From contig CAKXXW010000028.1 in the NCBI GenBank assembly GCA_934378145.1, positions 1-21,044 of the forward strand: 21,044 nucleotides of DNA, in the 5' to 3' direction. The stretch's first letter is position 1. Each line of letters begins with the position of its first letter. The translations under genes and the position numbers were made by a program. This document shows positions 1 to 6,074 of the stretch, piece by piece. Source of the stretch: an uncultured Eubacteriales bacterium. GTDB lineage: Bacteria > Bacillota > Clostridia > Oscillospirales > CAG-272. The notes beneath the pieces are model-generated. The model did not search any database, was not told where the DNA came from, and saw nothing but the letters and a program-made list of their open reading frames with translations.

Positions 1-1026
1 ATCTATGACAAAGTGGTTTCCGCACTCAAAGCAAACGGTAAGGAAGTATTTGAAGACGCGGGCGTGATGCCGAATCCCACGGCGGACAAGCTCCGCGAGG
101 GCGTTGCACGGGCAAGGGATGCGAAAGCTGACCTGATCCTTGCCGTCGGCGGGGGCTCGGTCTGCGACTACGCAAAGGCTGTCTCGGTCTCTGTCCGCTG
201 CGACGAGGACCCGTGGGACAAGTATTATGACCGCTTCGAGGATGTCTCTTGCGAGATCGTTCCGGTCGGGTGCGTGCTGACCATGGTCGGAACCGGCAGC
301 GAAATGAACGGCGGCTCGGTCATCACCAACACCGAAAAGAAGCTGAAGATAGGTCATGTCTTCGGCGAGGCTGTCTATCCGAGGTTTTCGATACTGAATC
401 CCGAATTCACCTTTACGGTGCCGCATTATCAGATGATCTCGGGTATTTACGACATTATGTCGCACATTCTCGAGCAGTATTTCTCGGGCGTGGACGACAA
501 CACGAGCGATTATATCTCGGAGGGACTTCTCCGCTCGCTGATTCACGCAGCGGAAATTGCAGCGGTCAACCCCACCGACTATGAAGCGAGAAGCAACATC
601 ATGTGGACGGCGACATGGGCGCTCAATACCCTGATTGCCAAGGGCAAGACCGAGGATTGGATGGTACATATGCTCGGGCAGGCGGTCGGCGCCTATACAA
701 ATGCCACGCACGGTATGACGCTCTCGGCGGTTTCGATGCCGTATTACCGTCATATCCTCCCCTACGGCACTGCGAAATTTGCGCGCTATGCCGTGAATGT
801 CTGGGGAGTTGACCCGAACGGCAAGACCGAACGCGAGGTCGCCGAAGAGGGTATTTGCCGTATGGAAAGCTGGATGAAAAAGCTCGGACTTGTGATGAAC
901 CTTACCGACCTCGGCGTTACGCCCGATATGATCGACGGCATCGCCTCCGCGACCTTCGTGATGAACGGCGGCTACAAGGTGCTGACCTCCGACGAGATAA
1001 AAGAGATCCTCAAAGCGAGCCTCTGA
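1..1026 (+). CDS. Iron-dependent alcohol dehydrogenase, butanol-dehydrogenase/YqhD type (5' truncated by window edge)
   Basis: The frame is open from base 1 (residues IYDK...), so the gene starts upstream; by comparison with the roughly 390-residue BdhA/YqhD family about 45-50 N-terminal residues are missing. The family reduces aldehydes with NAD(P)H in the cytoplasm. Visible features are the nucleotide-binding AVGGGSVCDYAK segment (about 162-198), a TGSEM stretch near 292, the metal-site DIMSHILEQYFSG segment (about 451-489) with Asp and His, and a C-terminal NATHGMTLS segment with the last metal His. The family's other metal-ligand His, usually in an L-x-H-E/A-L-x-A context, reads Gln here (codon 679-681, LGQAVGAY). 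It ends 20 bases before the csoR promoter and no terminator is visible after it. The family call is firm; the substrate is unknown. Confidence 0.93.
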   Translation: MYDKVVSALKANGKEVFEDAGVMPNPTADKLREGVARARDAKADLILAVGGGSVCDYAKAVSVSVRCDEDPWDKYYDRFEDVSCEIVPVGCVLTMVGTGSEMNGGSVITNTEKKLKIGHVFGEAVYPRFSILNPEFTFTVPHYQMISGIYDIMSHILEQYFSGVDDNTSDYISEGLLRSLIHAAEIAAVNPTDYEARSNIMWTATWALNTLIAKGKTEDWMVHMLGQAVGAYTNATHGMTLSAVSMPYYRHILPYGTAKFARYAVNVWGVDPNGKTEREVAEEGICRMESWMKKLGLVMNLTDLGVTPDMIDGIASATFVMNGGYKVLTSDEIKEILKASL

Positions 1027-1045
1027 TCTGAAAAGCCGTTTTGCC

Positions 1046-1074
1046 TTGACATCGGAGCGGTGCTGTGCTATAAT
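1046..1074 (+). promoter_or_regulatory. Consensus sigma-A promoter of the csoR-like gene
   Basis: TTGACA at 1046-1051 and TATAAT at 1069-1074, separated by 17 bases: both boxes match consensus exactly. The expected start of transcription, near 1081, falls on the first base of the operator that follows, as expected for autorepression. Confidence 0.9.
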
Positions 1075-1080
1075 TATCTT

Positions 1081-1096
1081 ATACCCCTAACGGTAT
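1081..1096 (+). promoter_or_regulatory. CsoR-type operator 1 (csoR)
   Basis: ATACCCCTAACGGTAT: 5-bp inverted arms ATACC/GGTAT with a 6-base centre, abutting the GGAGG ribosome binding site (1097-1101). It matches two further copies upstream of the ATPase gene and resembles the known C-rich/G-rich CsoR half-site pattern. Binding is inferred. Confidence 0.82.
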
Positions 1097-1108
1097 GGAG
1101 GTAATGAA

Positions 1109-1384
1109 ATGAAACAGTGTATGGATTCCGAGAACCTGCACCGCAGGCTCAAAAAGATCATAGGACAGATCCAGGCGATCGACAGAATGATCGACGAGGA
1201 CATCCCCTGCGAGGACATTCTCTCGCAAATCAACGCGGCAAGGTCGGCGCTCAACGGTTGCGGCAAGGTCGTGCTTGAGGGACACATCAGTCATTGCGTC
1301 CGCGACGGTATCGAACACGGCGACGCGGACAAGACCATCGAGAGCTTCACGAAGGCAGTCGAGCGTTTTGCCAATATGCAATAA
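1109..1384 (+). CDS. csoR: CsoR/FrmR (DUF156) family metal-sensing repressor
   Basis: The 91-residue all-helical protein has the length and layout of CsoR. Cys34, His59 and Cys63 fall at the spacing of the Cu(I) ligands of Mycobacterium tuberculosis CsoR (C36, H61, C65), so copper sensing is the likeliest role; CstR-type persulfide sensors keep only the two Cys, and RcnR-type sensors have extra His. Family members repress when metal-free and leave the DNA when metal is bound. The start at 1109 is set by GGAGG at 1097-1101 with a 7-base spacer; an ATG at 1104 is too close and out of frame. The gene sits under its own consensus promoter and operator, and is separated from the ATPase gene by a terminator and a second operator-bearing promoter. 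The symbol reflects family and residues, not a tested function. Confidence 0.92.
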   Translation: MKQCMDSENLHRRLKKIIGQIQAIDRMIDEDIPCEDILSQINAARSALNGCGKVVLEGHISHCVRDGIEHGDADKTIESFTKAVERFANMQ

Positions 1385-1394
1385 TTTTGTTTTG

Positions 1395-1423
1395 AAAAAA
1401 GACAGCTTTTTGGCTGTCTTTTT
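1395..1423 (+). terminator. Rho-independent terminator after csoR
   Basis: GACAGC (1401-1406) pairs with GCTGTC (1413-1418) around a 6-base loop. The stem is extended by flanking A-run/T-run pairs and followed by a T-rich tract to 1429. It separates csoR from the ATPase promoter. Confidence 0.88.
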
Positions 1424-1434
1424 CTTTTTCCATA

Positions 1435-1463
1435 TTGACAGCTGATACCCATGGGGGTATAAT
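1435..1463 (+). promoter_or_regulatory. Consensus promoter of the P-type ATPase operon
   Basis: TTGACA at 1435-1440, 17-base spacer, TATAAT at 1458-1463: exact consensus. The operator at 1445-1460 fills the spacer and overlaps the first bases of the -10 box, so a bound repressor would block polymerase directly. Confidence 0.9.
1445..1460 (+). promoter_or_regulatory. CsoR-type operator 2 (within the -35/-10 spacer)
   Basis: ATACCCATGGGGGTAT: perfect 6-bp inverted arms ATACCC/GGGTAT with a 4-base centre. It is the most symmetric of the three copies and lies in the spacer of the ATPase promoter. Confidence 0.85.
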
Positions 1464-1469
1464 ATACAC

Positions 1470-1485
1470 ATACCCCCTATGGTAT
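1470..1485 (+). promoter_or_regulatory. CsoR-type operator 3 (at the transcription start)
   Basis: ATACCCCCTATGGTAT: arms ATACC/GGTAT with a 6-base centre. It lies just after the -10 box, 25 bases downstream of operator 2 start to start. The tandem arrangement suggests two repressor assemblies on the ATPase promoter and one on csoR itself. Confidence 0.82.
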
Positions 1486-1501
1486 TAAAGGAGCTTCACA
1501 C

Positions 1502-3373
1502 ATGAAGAGGTTTATGAAGAAGCTGGAGCATCTGCTGTCGCTCGGCGGGATCAAAAAGGATATTATTCTGCTTGCGATTTCGGGTGTCGCTGTCGTATGC
1601 AGTCTCTTGAAATTTCAGCCGTTTCCTTTTGATATGGCATGGATCGCGATCATTTTCTGCGGTCTGCCTATCATTCTGGAGGCGATCATCGGGCTTGTCA
1701 CAGCCTTTGACATCAAGGCGGATGTGCTTGTGTCGCTTGCACTGATCGCGTCGGTCTGCATCGGCGAGGGTTTCGCGGCGGGTGAGGTCGCGGTCATCAT
1801 GCAGCTCGGCTCGCTGCTTGAGGAGCTGACCGTGGCACGCGCCCGTGCCGGAATCGAAAAGCTGGTGCATCTGACTCCGCAGACCGCGCGGGTTCTGCGT
1901 GACGGCAAAGAAGAGATCATCCCCGCAGAGCGGGTCAAAGTCGGCGACCGTATCCGCGTGTTGCCCGGCGAGAGCGTTCCGGTCGACGGGGTGATCGTGT
2001 CGGGGCAGACATCTGTCAATCAGACGGTCATGACGGGTGAATCACTGCCGGTTGACAAAACGGTCGGCGACACGGTGTCCGGCGGTACGGTCAATCAGTT
2101 CGGCGCCTTTGAAATGGAGGCGACCAAGGTCGGCAAGGACAGTTCCATTCAGCGGATGATCCGCCTTGTGCAGTCGGCTGACGCGGGCAAAGCCAAAATT
2201 GTTGGTATTGCCGACAGATGGGCAACACGGATAGTGGTGATCGCACTCACCGCCGCGGGGCTGACATGGCTCATCACGGGTCAGATAATCCGAGCAGTCA
2301 CTATCCTCGTCGTTTTCTGCCCCTGCGCACTTGTGTTGGCGACACCGACGGCAATCATGGCTGCCATCGGAAATGCCACGAAGCACGGCTTTCTTGTCCG
2401 CGAGGGCGACGCGCTGGAGCGGTTGTCGAAAGCGAAAGTCATTGCGTTCGACAAGACAGGCACACTGACCTACGGGATGCCGGAGGTCGTCGCGACGGAA
2501 AGTGTTTCGGCATCATTTGACAAGAACGAGATTTACCGCCTTGCGGCATCGTCAGAGCAGTTCTCGGAGCATCCGCTCGGAAAAGCGATCGTTAGCTGTT
2601 ACGGGAAAACCGGAGAAACACTGTCTGAAGCAACCGATTTCCGAATGATCACCGGACGCGGTGTCTGCGCTGCGGTGGACGGCAAAACCGTCCTTGCGGG
2701 GAATCCCGAGCTGCTTTCCGAGTATGGTATAGCTATGGTACCGCCGAAGGACGCGGAAGATCATCTGAGCCGCGGCTGCACGGTCACTTATGTGGCAGTA
2801 GACGGTCAGTTTGCGGGATACATCGCGCTTTCCGATACCCTGCGAAAAGAAAGCGCTGCCACTGTCGATTCGCTTACCCGCCTCGGTGTACAGCCCGTGC
2901 TTCTCACAGGCGATAATGAAAACGCCGCAAAAGCTATTGCCGATAAGCTTCACATCGGTGAGGTGCGGGCAAATTGCCTGCCCGAGGACAAGCTGAAATA
3001 CATCGGCGAATATCAGGGAAAAAACCTGCCCGTTTGTATGATAGGCGACGGCGTGAACGATGCCCCCGCGCTCAAAAAAGCCGATGTCGGCATCGCGATG
3101 GGCGGCGTCGGCAGTGACATTGCCGTCGATGCGGCGGATATTGCGCTTGTGGACGATGAAGTGAAGGAACTTCCGCACCTTATCGCGCTTTCAAAACGGA
3201 TGATGACCACGATAAAGCTCAATATGGCCTTTTCTATGACGCTCAACTTCATCGCCATTGCGCTTGCCATCATCGGCACGCTGAATCCCGTCGTCGGTGC
3301 GCTCGTACATAACGCAGGCTCGGTGCTTGTTATCGAAAATTCGGCAATTTTATTGAAATGGAGAAAAAAATAA
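1502..3373 (+). CDS. Heavy-metal-translocating P1B-type ATPase without N-terminal HMA domain
   Basis: This 623-residue membrane pump exports metal ions at the cost of ATP. In order it shows N-terminal helices (about 20-105), the actuator motif TGES (178-181), the intramembrane metal motif CPC (273-275, FCPCALVLATPTA), the phosphorylation motif DKTGT (317-321), the P1B-specific HP pair in SEHPLGKA (357-358), GDGVNDAP (515-522) and two final helices. It lacks the N-terminal HMA/CxxC metal-binding domain common in CopA. The last helix reads VHNAGSVLV (about 602-610) instead of the MxxSS motif of Cu(I) CopA pumps, so Cu is not proven and Zn/Cd or another soft metal is possible. CsoR-type operators on its promoter favour copper. 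The start at 1502 has AGGAG at 1488-1492. Its stop overlaps the start of the next small gene (TAATG). Confidence 0.95.
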   Translation: MKRFMKKLEHLLSLGGIKKDIILLAISGVAVVCSLLKFQPFPFDMAWIAIIFCGLPIILEAIIGLVTAFDIKADVLVSLALIASVCIGEGFAAGEVAVIMQLGSLLEELTVARARAGIEKLVHLTPQTARVLRDGKEEIIPAERVKVGDRIRVLPGESVPVDGVIVSGQTSVNQTVMTGESLPVDKTVGDTVSGGTVNQFGAFEMEATKVGKDSSIQRMIRLVQSADAGKAKIVGIADRWATRIVVIALTAAGLTWLITGQIIRAVTILVVFCPCALVLATPTAIMAAIGNATKHGFLVREGDALERLSKAKVIAFDKTGTLTYGMPEVVATESVSASFDKNEIYRLAASSEQFSEHPLGKAIVSCYGKTGETLSEATDFRMITGRGVCAAVDGKTVLAGNPELLSEYGIAMVPPKDAEDHLSRGCTVTYVAVDGQFAGYIALSDTLRKESAATVDSLTRLGVQPVLLTGDNENAAKAIADKLHIGEVRANCLPEDKLKYIGEYQGKNLPVCMIGDGVNDAPALKKADVGIAMGGVGSDIAVDAADIALVDDEVKELPHLIALSKRMMTTIKLNMAFSMTLNFIAIALAIIGTLNPVVGALVHNAGSVLVIENSAILLKWRKK

Positions 3374-3540
3374 TGGTTTTCAAGATCATCGGAATCATCA
3401 TCGGACTTGTAGTTCTCGGCACGGGTATTTATTATCTGGTAAAAGAGAAGCACGACCCCGAATCGAAAAAGATCTACACCGTTGTCAGCGCTGTCGGCGG
3501 TATCATCGCCCTGGTGTGCGCGCTGCTTCTGATTTTCTGA
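3373..3540 (+). CDS. Small two-helix membrane protein coupled to the metal ATPase
   Basis: The 55-residue protein has two predicted membrane helices (IIGIIIGLVVLGTGIYYLV, then YTVVSAVGGIIALVCALLL) joined by a short charged loop, KEKHDPESKK. The start at 3373 is preferred because its ATG shares a base with the ATPase stop (TAATG) and has GGAG at 3360-3363 nine bases upstream. An in-frame ATG at 3358 would overlap the pump and lacks its own site. Tight coupling suggests a role with the pump, such as an accessory or stabilising subunit, but no known family is recognised and there are no Cys, few Met and one His to bind metal. Confidence 0.75.
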   Translation: MVFKIIGIIIGLVVLGTGIYYLVKEKHDPESKKIYTVVSAVGGIIALVCALLLIF

Positions 3541-3572
3541 ATCAATATTCAGACCGCCGCTTTTTAAGGCTC

Positions 3573-3601
3573 TTTACATTTTCCGAAATTCGTGATATAC
3601 T
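3573..3601 (+). promoter_or_regulatory. Promoter in front of the lysR remnant
   Basis: TTTACA at 3573-3578, 17-base spacer, TATACT at 3596-3601. It is followed by a good GGAGGG site (3635-3640) and the ATG of the relic reading frame. It could still drive transcription into the HIT gene. Confidence 0.65.
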
Positions 3602-3644
3602 GTATCCGGTAATGATTTATCGGGCATCATAACCGGAGGGAATT

Positions 3645-3740
3645 ATGGAAAACAGATTGCTGAAATACTTTCTTGTCGCGGCGCAGGAGGGGAAAGCCGA
3701 CATCCTGTTCTACTGTGATGTTGACCGAAATTCAAAGTGA
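3645..3740 (+). pseudogene. Remnant of a LysR-family regulator gene (N-terminal 15 residues only)
   Basis: A promoter and a strong ribosome binding site (GGAGGG) lead into a 31-codon frame whose first 15 residues, MENRLLKYFLVAAQE, are the classic opening of LysR-type regulators (helix 1 of the HTH). After that the residues (GKADILFYCDVD...) no longer fit the family and the frame stops at 3738. The HTH, linker and effector domain are absent. The simplest reading is a large deletion joining the first codons of a lysR gene to unrelated sequence. A functional 31-residue peptide cannot be excluded because the expression signals look intact. Confidence 0.65.
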
Positions 3741-3769
3741 TTGAAAAGCAAAGGCATTTGTGATATAAT
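3741..3769 (+). promoter_or_regulatory. Promoter of the HIT-family gene
   Basis: TTGAAA at 3741-3746, 17-base spacer, TATAAT at 3764-3769. The predicted transcription start near 3776 is about 34 bases ahead of the ATG at 3810, which rules out the upstream TTG at 3741 as translation start. Confidence 0.82.
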
Positions 3770-3809
3770 AAAGTCATCGTCGATCGGTGTCAGCGGGAGG
3801 ATCAAGGAT

Positions 3810-4211
3810 ATGAATGACTGTATATTCTGCAAGATAGTGTCGGGTGAGATCCCGAGTATGAAAGTATACGAGGATGACTCAACGCTTGCGTTTATGGATA
3901 TATCCGATGAGGTCGACGGTCACATTTTGGTCATTCCCAAAGAGCATTGCCGGAATGTACTTGACTGTGACGAAGGAGCTTTATACGCTGTCGCGAAAAC
4001 CGTAAAGACGGTTTCAAAACATCTGACCGATAATTGCGGATATGAAGGTGTCAATTTACTGAATGCGAGCGATGAGAGCGCGGGACAGTCTGTGCCTCAT
4101 TTTCATATTCACATAATTCCGAGAAAGAGCGGCGACAATATCGACGCATGGCCGAATTTTACCGGAGCGAAGGAAGACATCCGAGAGGTTTTTGAAAAAA
4201 TACGAATGTGA
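3810..4211 (+). CDS. HIT-family protein (HINT-like nucleotide hydrolase)
   Basis: The 133-residue protein has the whole HINT layout. Cys4 and Cys7 sit in the N-terminal CxFC segment typical of zinc-binding bacterial HIT proteins, LVIPKEH is at 40-46, and the histidine triad H97-x-H99-x-H101 lies in PHFHIHIIPR. Family members hydrolyse nucleoside phosphoramidates or AMP-lysine-type substrates in the cytoplasm through the middle His; the exact substrate is unknown. The start at 3810 is chosen for the MNDCIFC opening and a GGGAGG site at 3795-3800. The gene has its own promoter and ends at a strong terminator, so it is probably monocistronic housekeeping and unrelated to its neighbours. Confidence 0.93.
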   Translation: MNDCIFCKIVSGEIPSMKVYEDDSTLAFMDISDEVDGHILVIPKEHCRNVLDCDEGALYAVAKTVKTVSKHLTDNCGYEGVNLLNASDESAGQSVPHFHIHIIPRKSGDNIDAWPNFTGAKEDIREVFEKIRM

Positions 4212-4239
4212 AAAAATTCGGATTATATAGCGAAAACAA

Positions 4240-4270
4240 CATCCGCCCGACTTTTACAGTCGGGCGGATG
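4240..4270. terminator. Bidirectional terminator between convergent genes
   Basis: A perfect 12-bp stem, CATCCGCCCGAC (4240-4251) with GTCGGGCGGATG (4259-4270), closes a 7-base loop. T-rich sequence follows on the plus strand and an A-rich stretch precedes it. It serves both the HIT gene and the minus-strand ABC operon. Confidence 0.9.
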
Positions 4271-4288
4271 CCGCTTTTATTTTATCCG

Positions 4289-6061
4289 TCAGGATGCCCT
4301 GTCGAATTGGCTGTTGTAAAGATCGGCGTAGAAGCCGCCGCGCGCCATCAGCGCATCGTGCGTTCCGCTCTCGATCACATCGCCGTCGCGCATGACAAGG
4401 ATCAGGTCGGCGTTTTTGATCGTAGAGAGGCGGTGTGCGATCACGAAGCTGGTGCGCCCTTTCGTGAGTTCATCCATGGCGCGCTGGATCAGGATCTCCG
4501 TTCGGGTATCGACCGAAGAAGTGGCTTCATCAAGGATGAGCATCGGCGCATTCTGCAACATGGCGCGTGCGATCGTGAGAAGCTGCTTTTGGCCGGCGGA
4601 GATGCTTGCACTTTCCGACAGAACGGTGTCAAAACCCTGCGGCAGCGTGTGAACGAATTTGTCCAGTCCGCAGGCTCGGCAGACCTTTTCAAGCTGTTCG
4701 TCGGTGATACCCTCCATGTTGTAGACGAGGTTTTCTCTGACCGTTCCCTCAAAGAGCCATGTGTCCTGCAGGACCATGCTGAACAGCTTGTGTACATTCT
4801 CACGACTCATTTCGGAGATCGGGATGCCGTCAATTTTAATGGTACCGCTGTTTATCTCGAAGAATCGCATCAGCAGATTGACCATCGTTGTCTTTCCTGC
4901 ACCGGTCGGGCCGACGATAGCGACCTTCTGACCGGGATGCACCTCGGCGGAAAAATCCTTGATGATTATCTTATCGGGCGTATCGGGATAGCTGAAGCGG
5001 ACATGCTCAAAGCTGACCGTGCCGTGAACATCGGTAAGGGCAATCGTTTTTTCGCTCTCATCGGGCATTTCTTCGCTTTCAAGGAAGTCGAAAATGCGGT
5101 GTGCGGAGGCGGAGGCTGTCTGCATATTTGTCATGCCCTGTGCCATCTGGGTCAGCGGGGAGGTGAACAGGCGTACATAGAGGATGAAGGAAACTATCAC
5201 GCCGAACTCGATCGTGCCGTTCATGGCAAGTATCGAGCCGAAAACGCAGACGGCGACATAGGCGATGTTGCCGATGATGTTCATCAGCGGCTGCATCATA
5301 CCCGAGAGGAACTGTGACTTCCAGTTCGCGTCGTAGACTGCAGAGTTGAGCTTACCAAACTTTTCGCAGACCTTGTGCCCGGCGCGACTGATCCGCACGA
5401 CCTCGTGTCCCGAGTACATTTCCTCGACATAGCCGTTAAGCTCTCCGAGACTCTTCTGCCGTGCCGCGAAGAAACGCTGTGACCTCGACATGATAAGGAT
5501 CGTCAGGAACATACCGATGATCGTCACGCCGACCGAAATGAGGGCAAGTCGCCATTCGGTGATAAACATCATGATAAGGCAGCCGACAAACTGCGTCGCG
5601 GCGCTGATGATCGTCGGCATACTGTTCGTCAGTCCCTGCTGCAAGGTGGACACATCGTTTGTGATACGGCTGAGGATGTCGCCCTGCGAGGTTGTGTTGA
5701 AATATTTTTGCGGTACCTTGTTTATCTTATCGGACAGCTCACCGCGCATACGGTAGGACATTTTAAGGGTGACGACAGCCATCGTGTAGTGCTGAACGAA
5801 GCTGAAGACCGCGCTGAGTATATAGATGACCGCAAGAAAAATACCGATCCTTGCGATCGCCGCAAGGTCGATGCTGCCGGTAAGACCGTCCGACATCAGT
5901 GTGGCGATCCGACCGATCTTGTCGGGGCCAATTATAGTAAGAACGGCGCTGAGAGCCGCAAGGATCAGCGCGATTATGATCGCACCCATGCTTGAACGCA
6001 GATAGCCTGTTATTCTCGGAATGGCGGAACGGATGCCTTTTTTATTGTCTTTTTTCTTCAT
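4289..6061 (-). CDS. ABC exporter half-transporter, catalytically competent subunit of a heterodimer
   Basis: The 590-residue protein has an N-terminal six-helix exporter domain (about 1-330) fused to an ATPase domain. Walker A GPTGAGKTT lies near residue 385, the Q-loop VLQDTWLF follows, the Walker B reads MLILDEATSS with the catalytic Glu, and the H-loop is IAHRLST. Its signature motif is non-canonical (ISAGQ in place of LSGGQ). Known heterodimeric exporters of the TM287/288 type combine one full and one degenerate ATP site; here this subunit supplies the intact Walker motifs and the odd signature, and its partner at 6075-7829 the reverse. The likely role is export of drugs, lipids or peptides from the cytoplasmic membrane. 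It starts 13 bases after the partner's stop, with a GGAGGG site, and is last in the marR operon. Confidence 0.94.
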   Translation of the reverse strand: MKKKDNKKGIRSAIPRITGYLRSSMGAIIIALILAALSAVLTIIGPDKIGRIATLMSDGLTGSIDLAAIARIGIFLAVIYILSAVFSFVQHYTMAVVTLKMSYRMRGELSDKINKVPQKYFNTTSQGDILSRITNDVSTLQQGLTNSMPTIISAATQFVGCLIMMFITEWRLALISVGVTIIGMFLTILIMSRSQRFFAARQKSLGELNGYVEEMYSGHEVVRISRAGHKVCEKFGKLNSAVYDANWKSQFLSGMMQPLMNIIGNIAYVAVCVFGSILAMNGTIEFGVIVSFILYVRLFTSPLTQMAQGMTNMQTASASAHRIFDFLESEEMPDESEKTIALTDVHGTVSFEHVRFSYPDTPDKIIIKDFSAEVHPGQKVAIVGPTGAGKTTMVNLLMRFFEINSGTIKIDGIPISEMSRENVHKLFSMVLQDTWLFEGTVRENLVYNMEGITDEQLEKVCRACGLDKFVHTLPQGFDTVLSESASISAGQKQLLTIARAMLQNAPMLILDEATSSVDTRTEILIQRAMDELTKGRTSFVIAHRLSTIKNADLILVMRDGDVIESGTHDALMARGGFYADLYNSQFDRAS

Positions 6062-6074
6062 TTCTCATCCCTCC

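Noticed and set aside
3358..3372. Earlier ATG for the small membrane protein
   Set aside because: It lies inside the pump's last codons without a ribosome binding site; the TAATG-coupled ATG at 3373 has GGAG at a good distance.
3741..3809. TTG start giving the HIT protein a 23-residue extension
   Set aside because: The TTG is part of a -35 box (TTGAAA-17-TATAAT), and the canonical MNDCIFC start at 3810 has its own GGGAGG site.
4208..5317. Long open frame on the plus strand (369 codons) after the HIT gene
   Set aside because: It lies entirely opposite the ABC exporter gene, has no ribosome binding site at the start and has a residue mix typical of antisense reading (rich in His, Arg, Asp). 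It also begins inside the terminator region.
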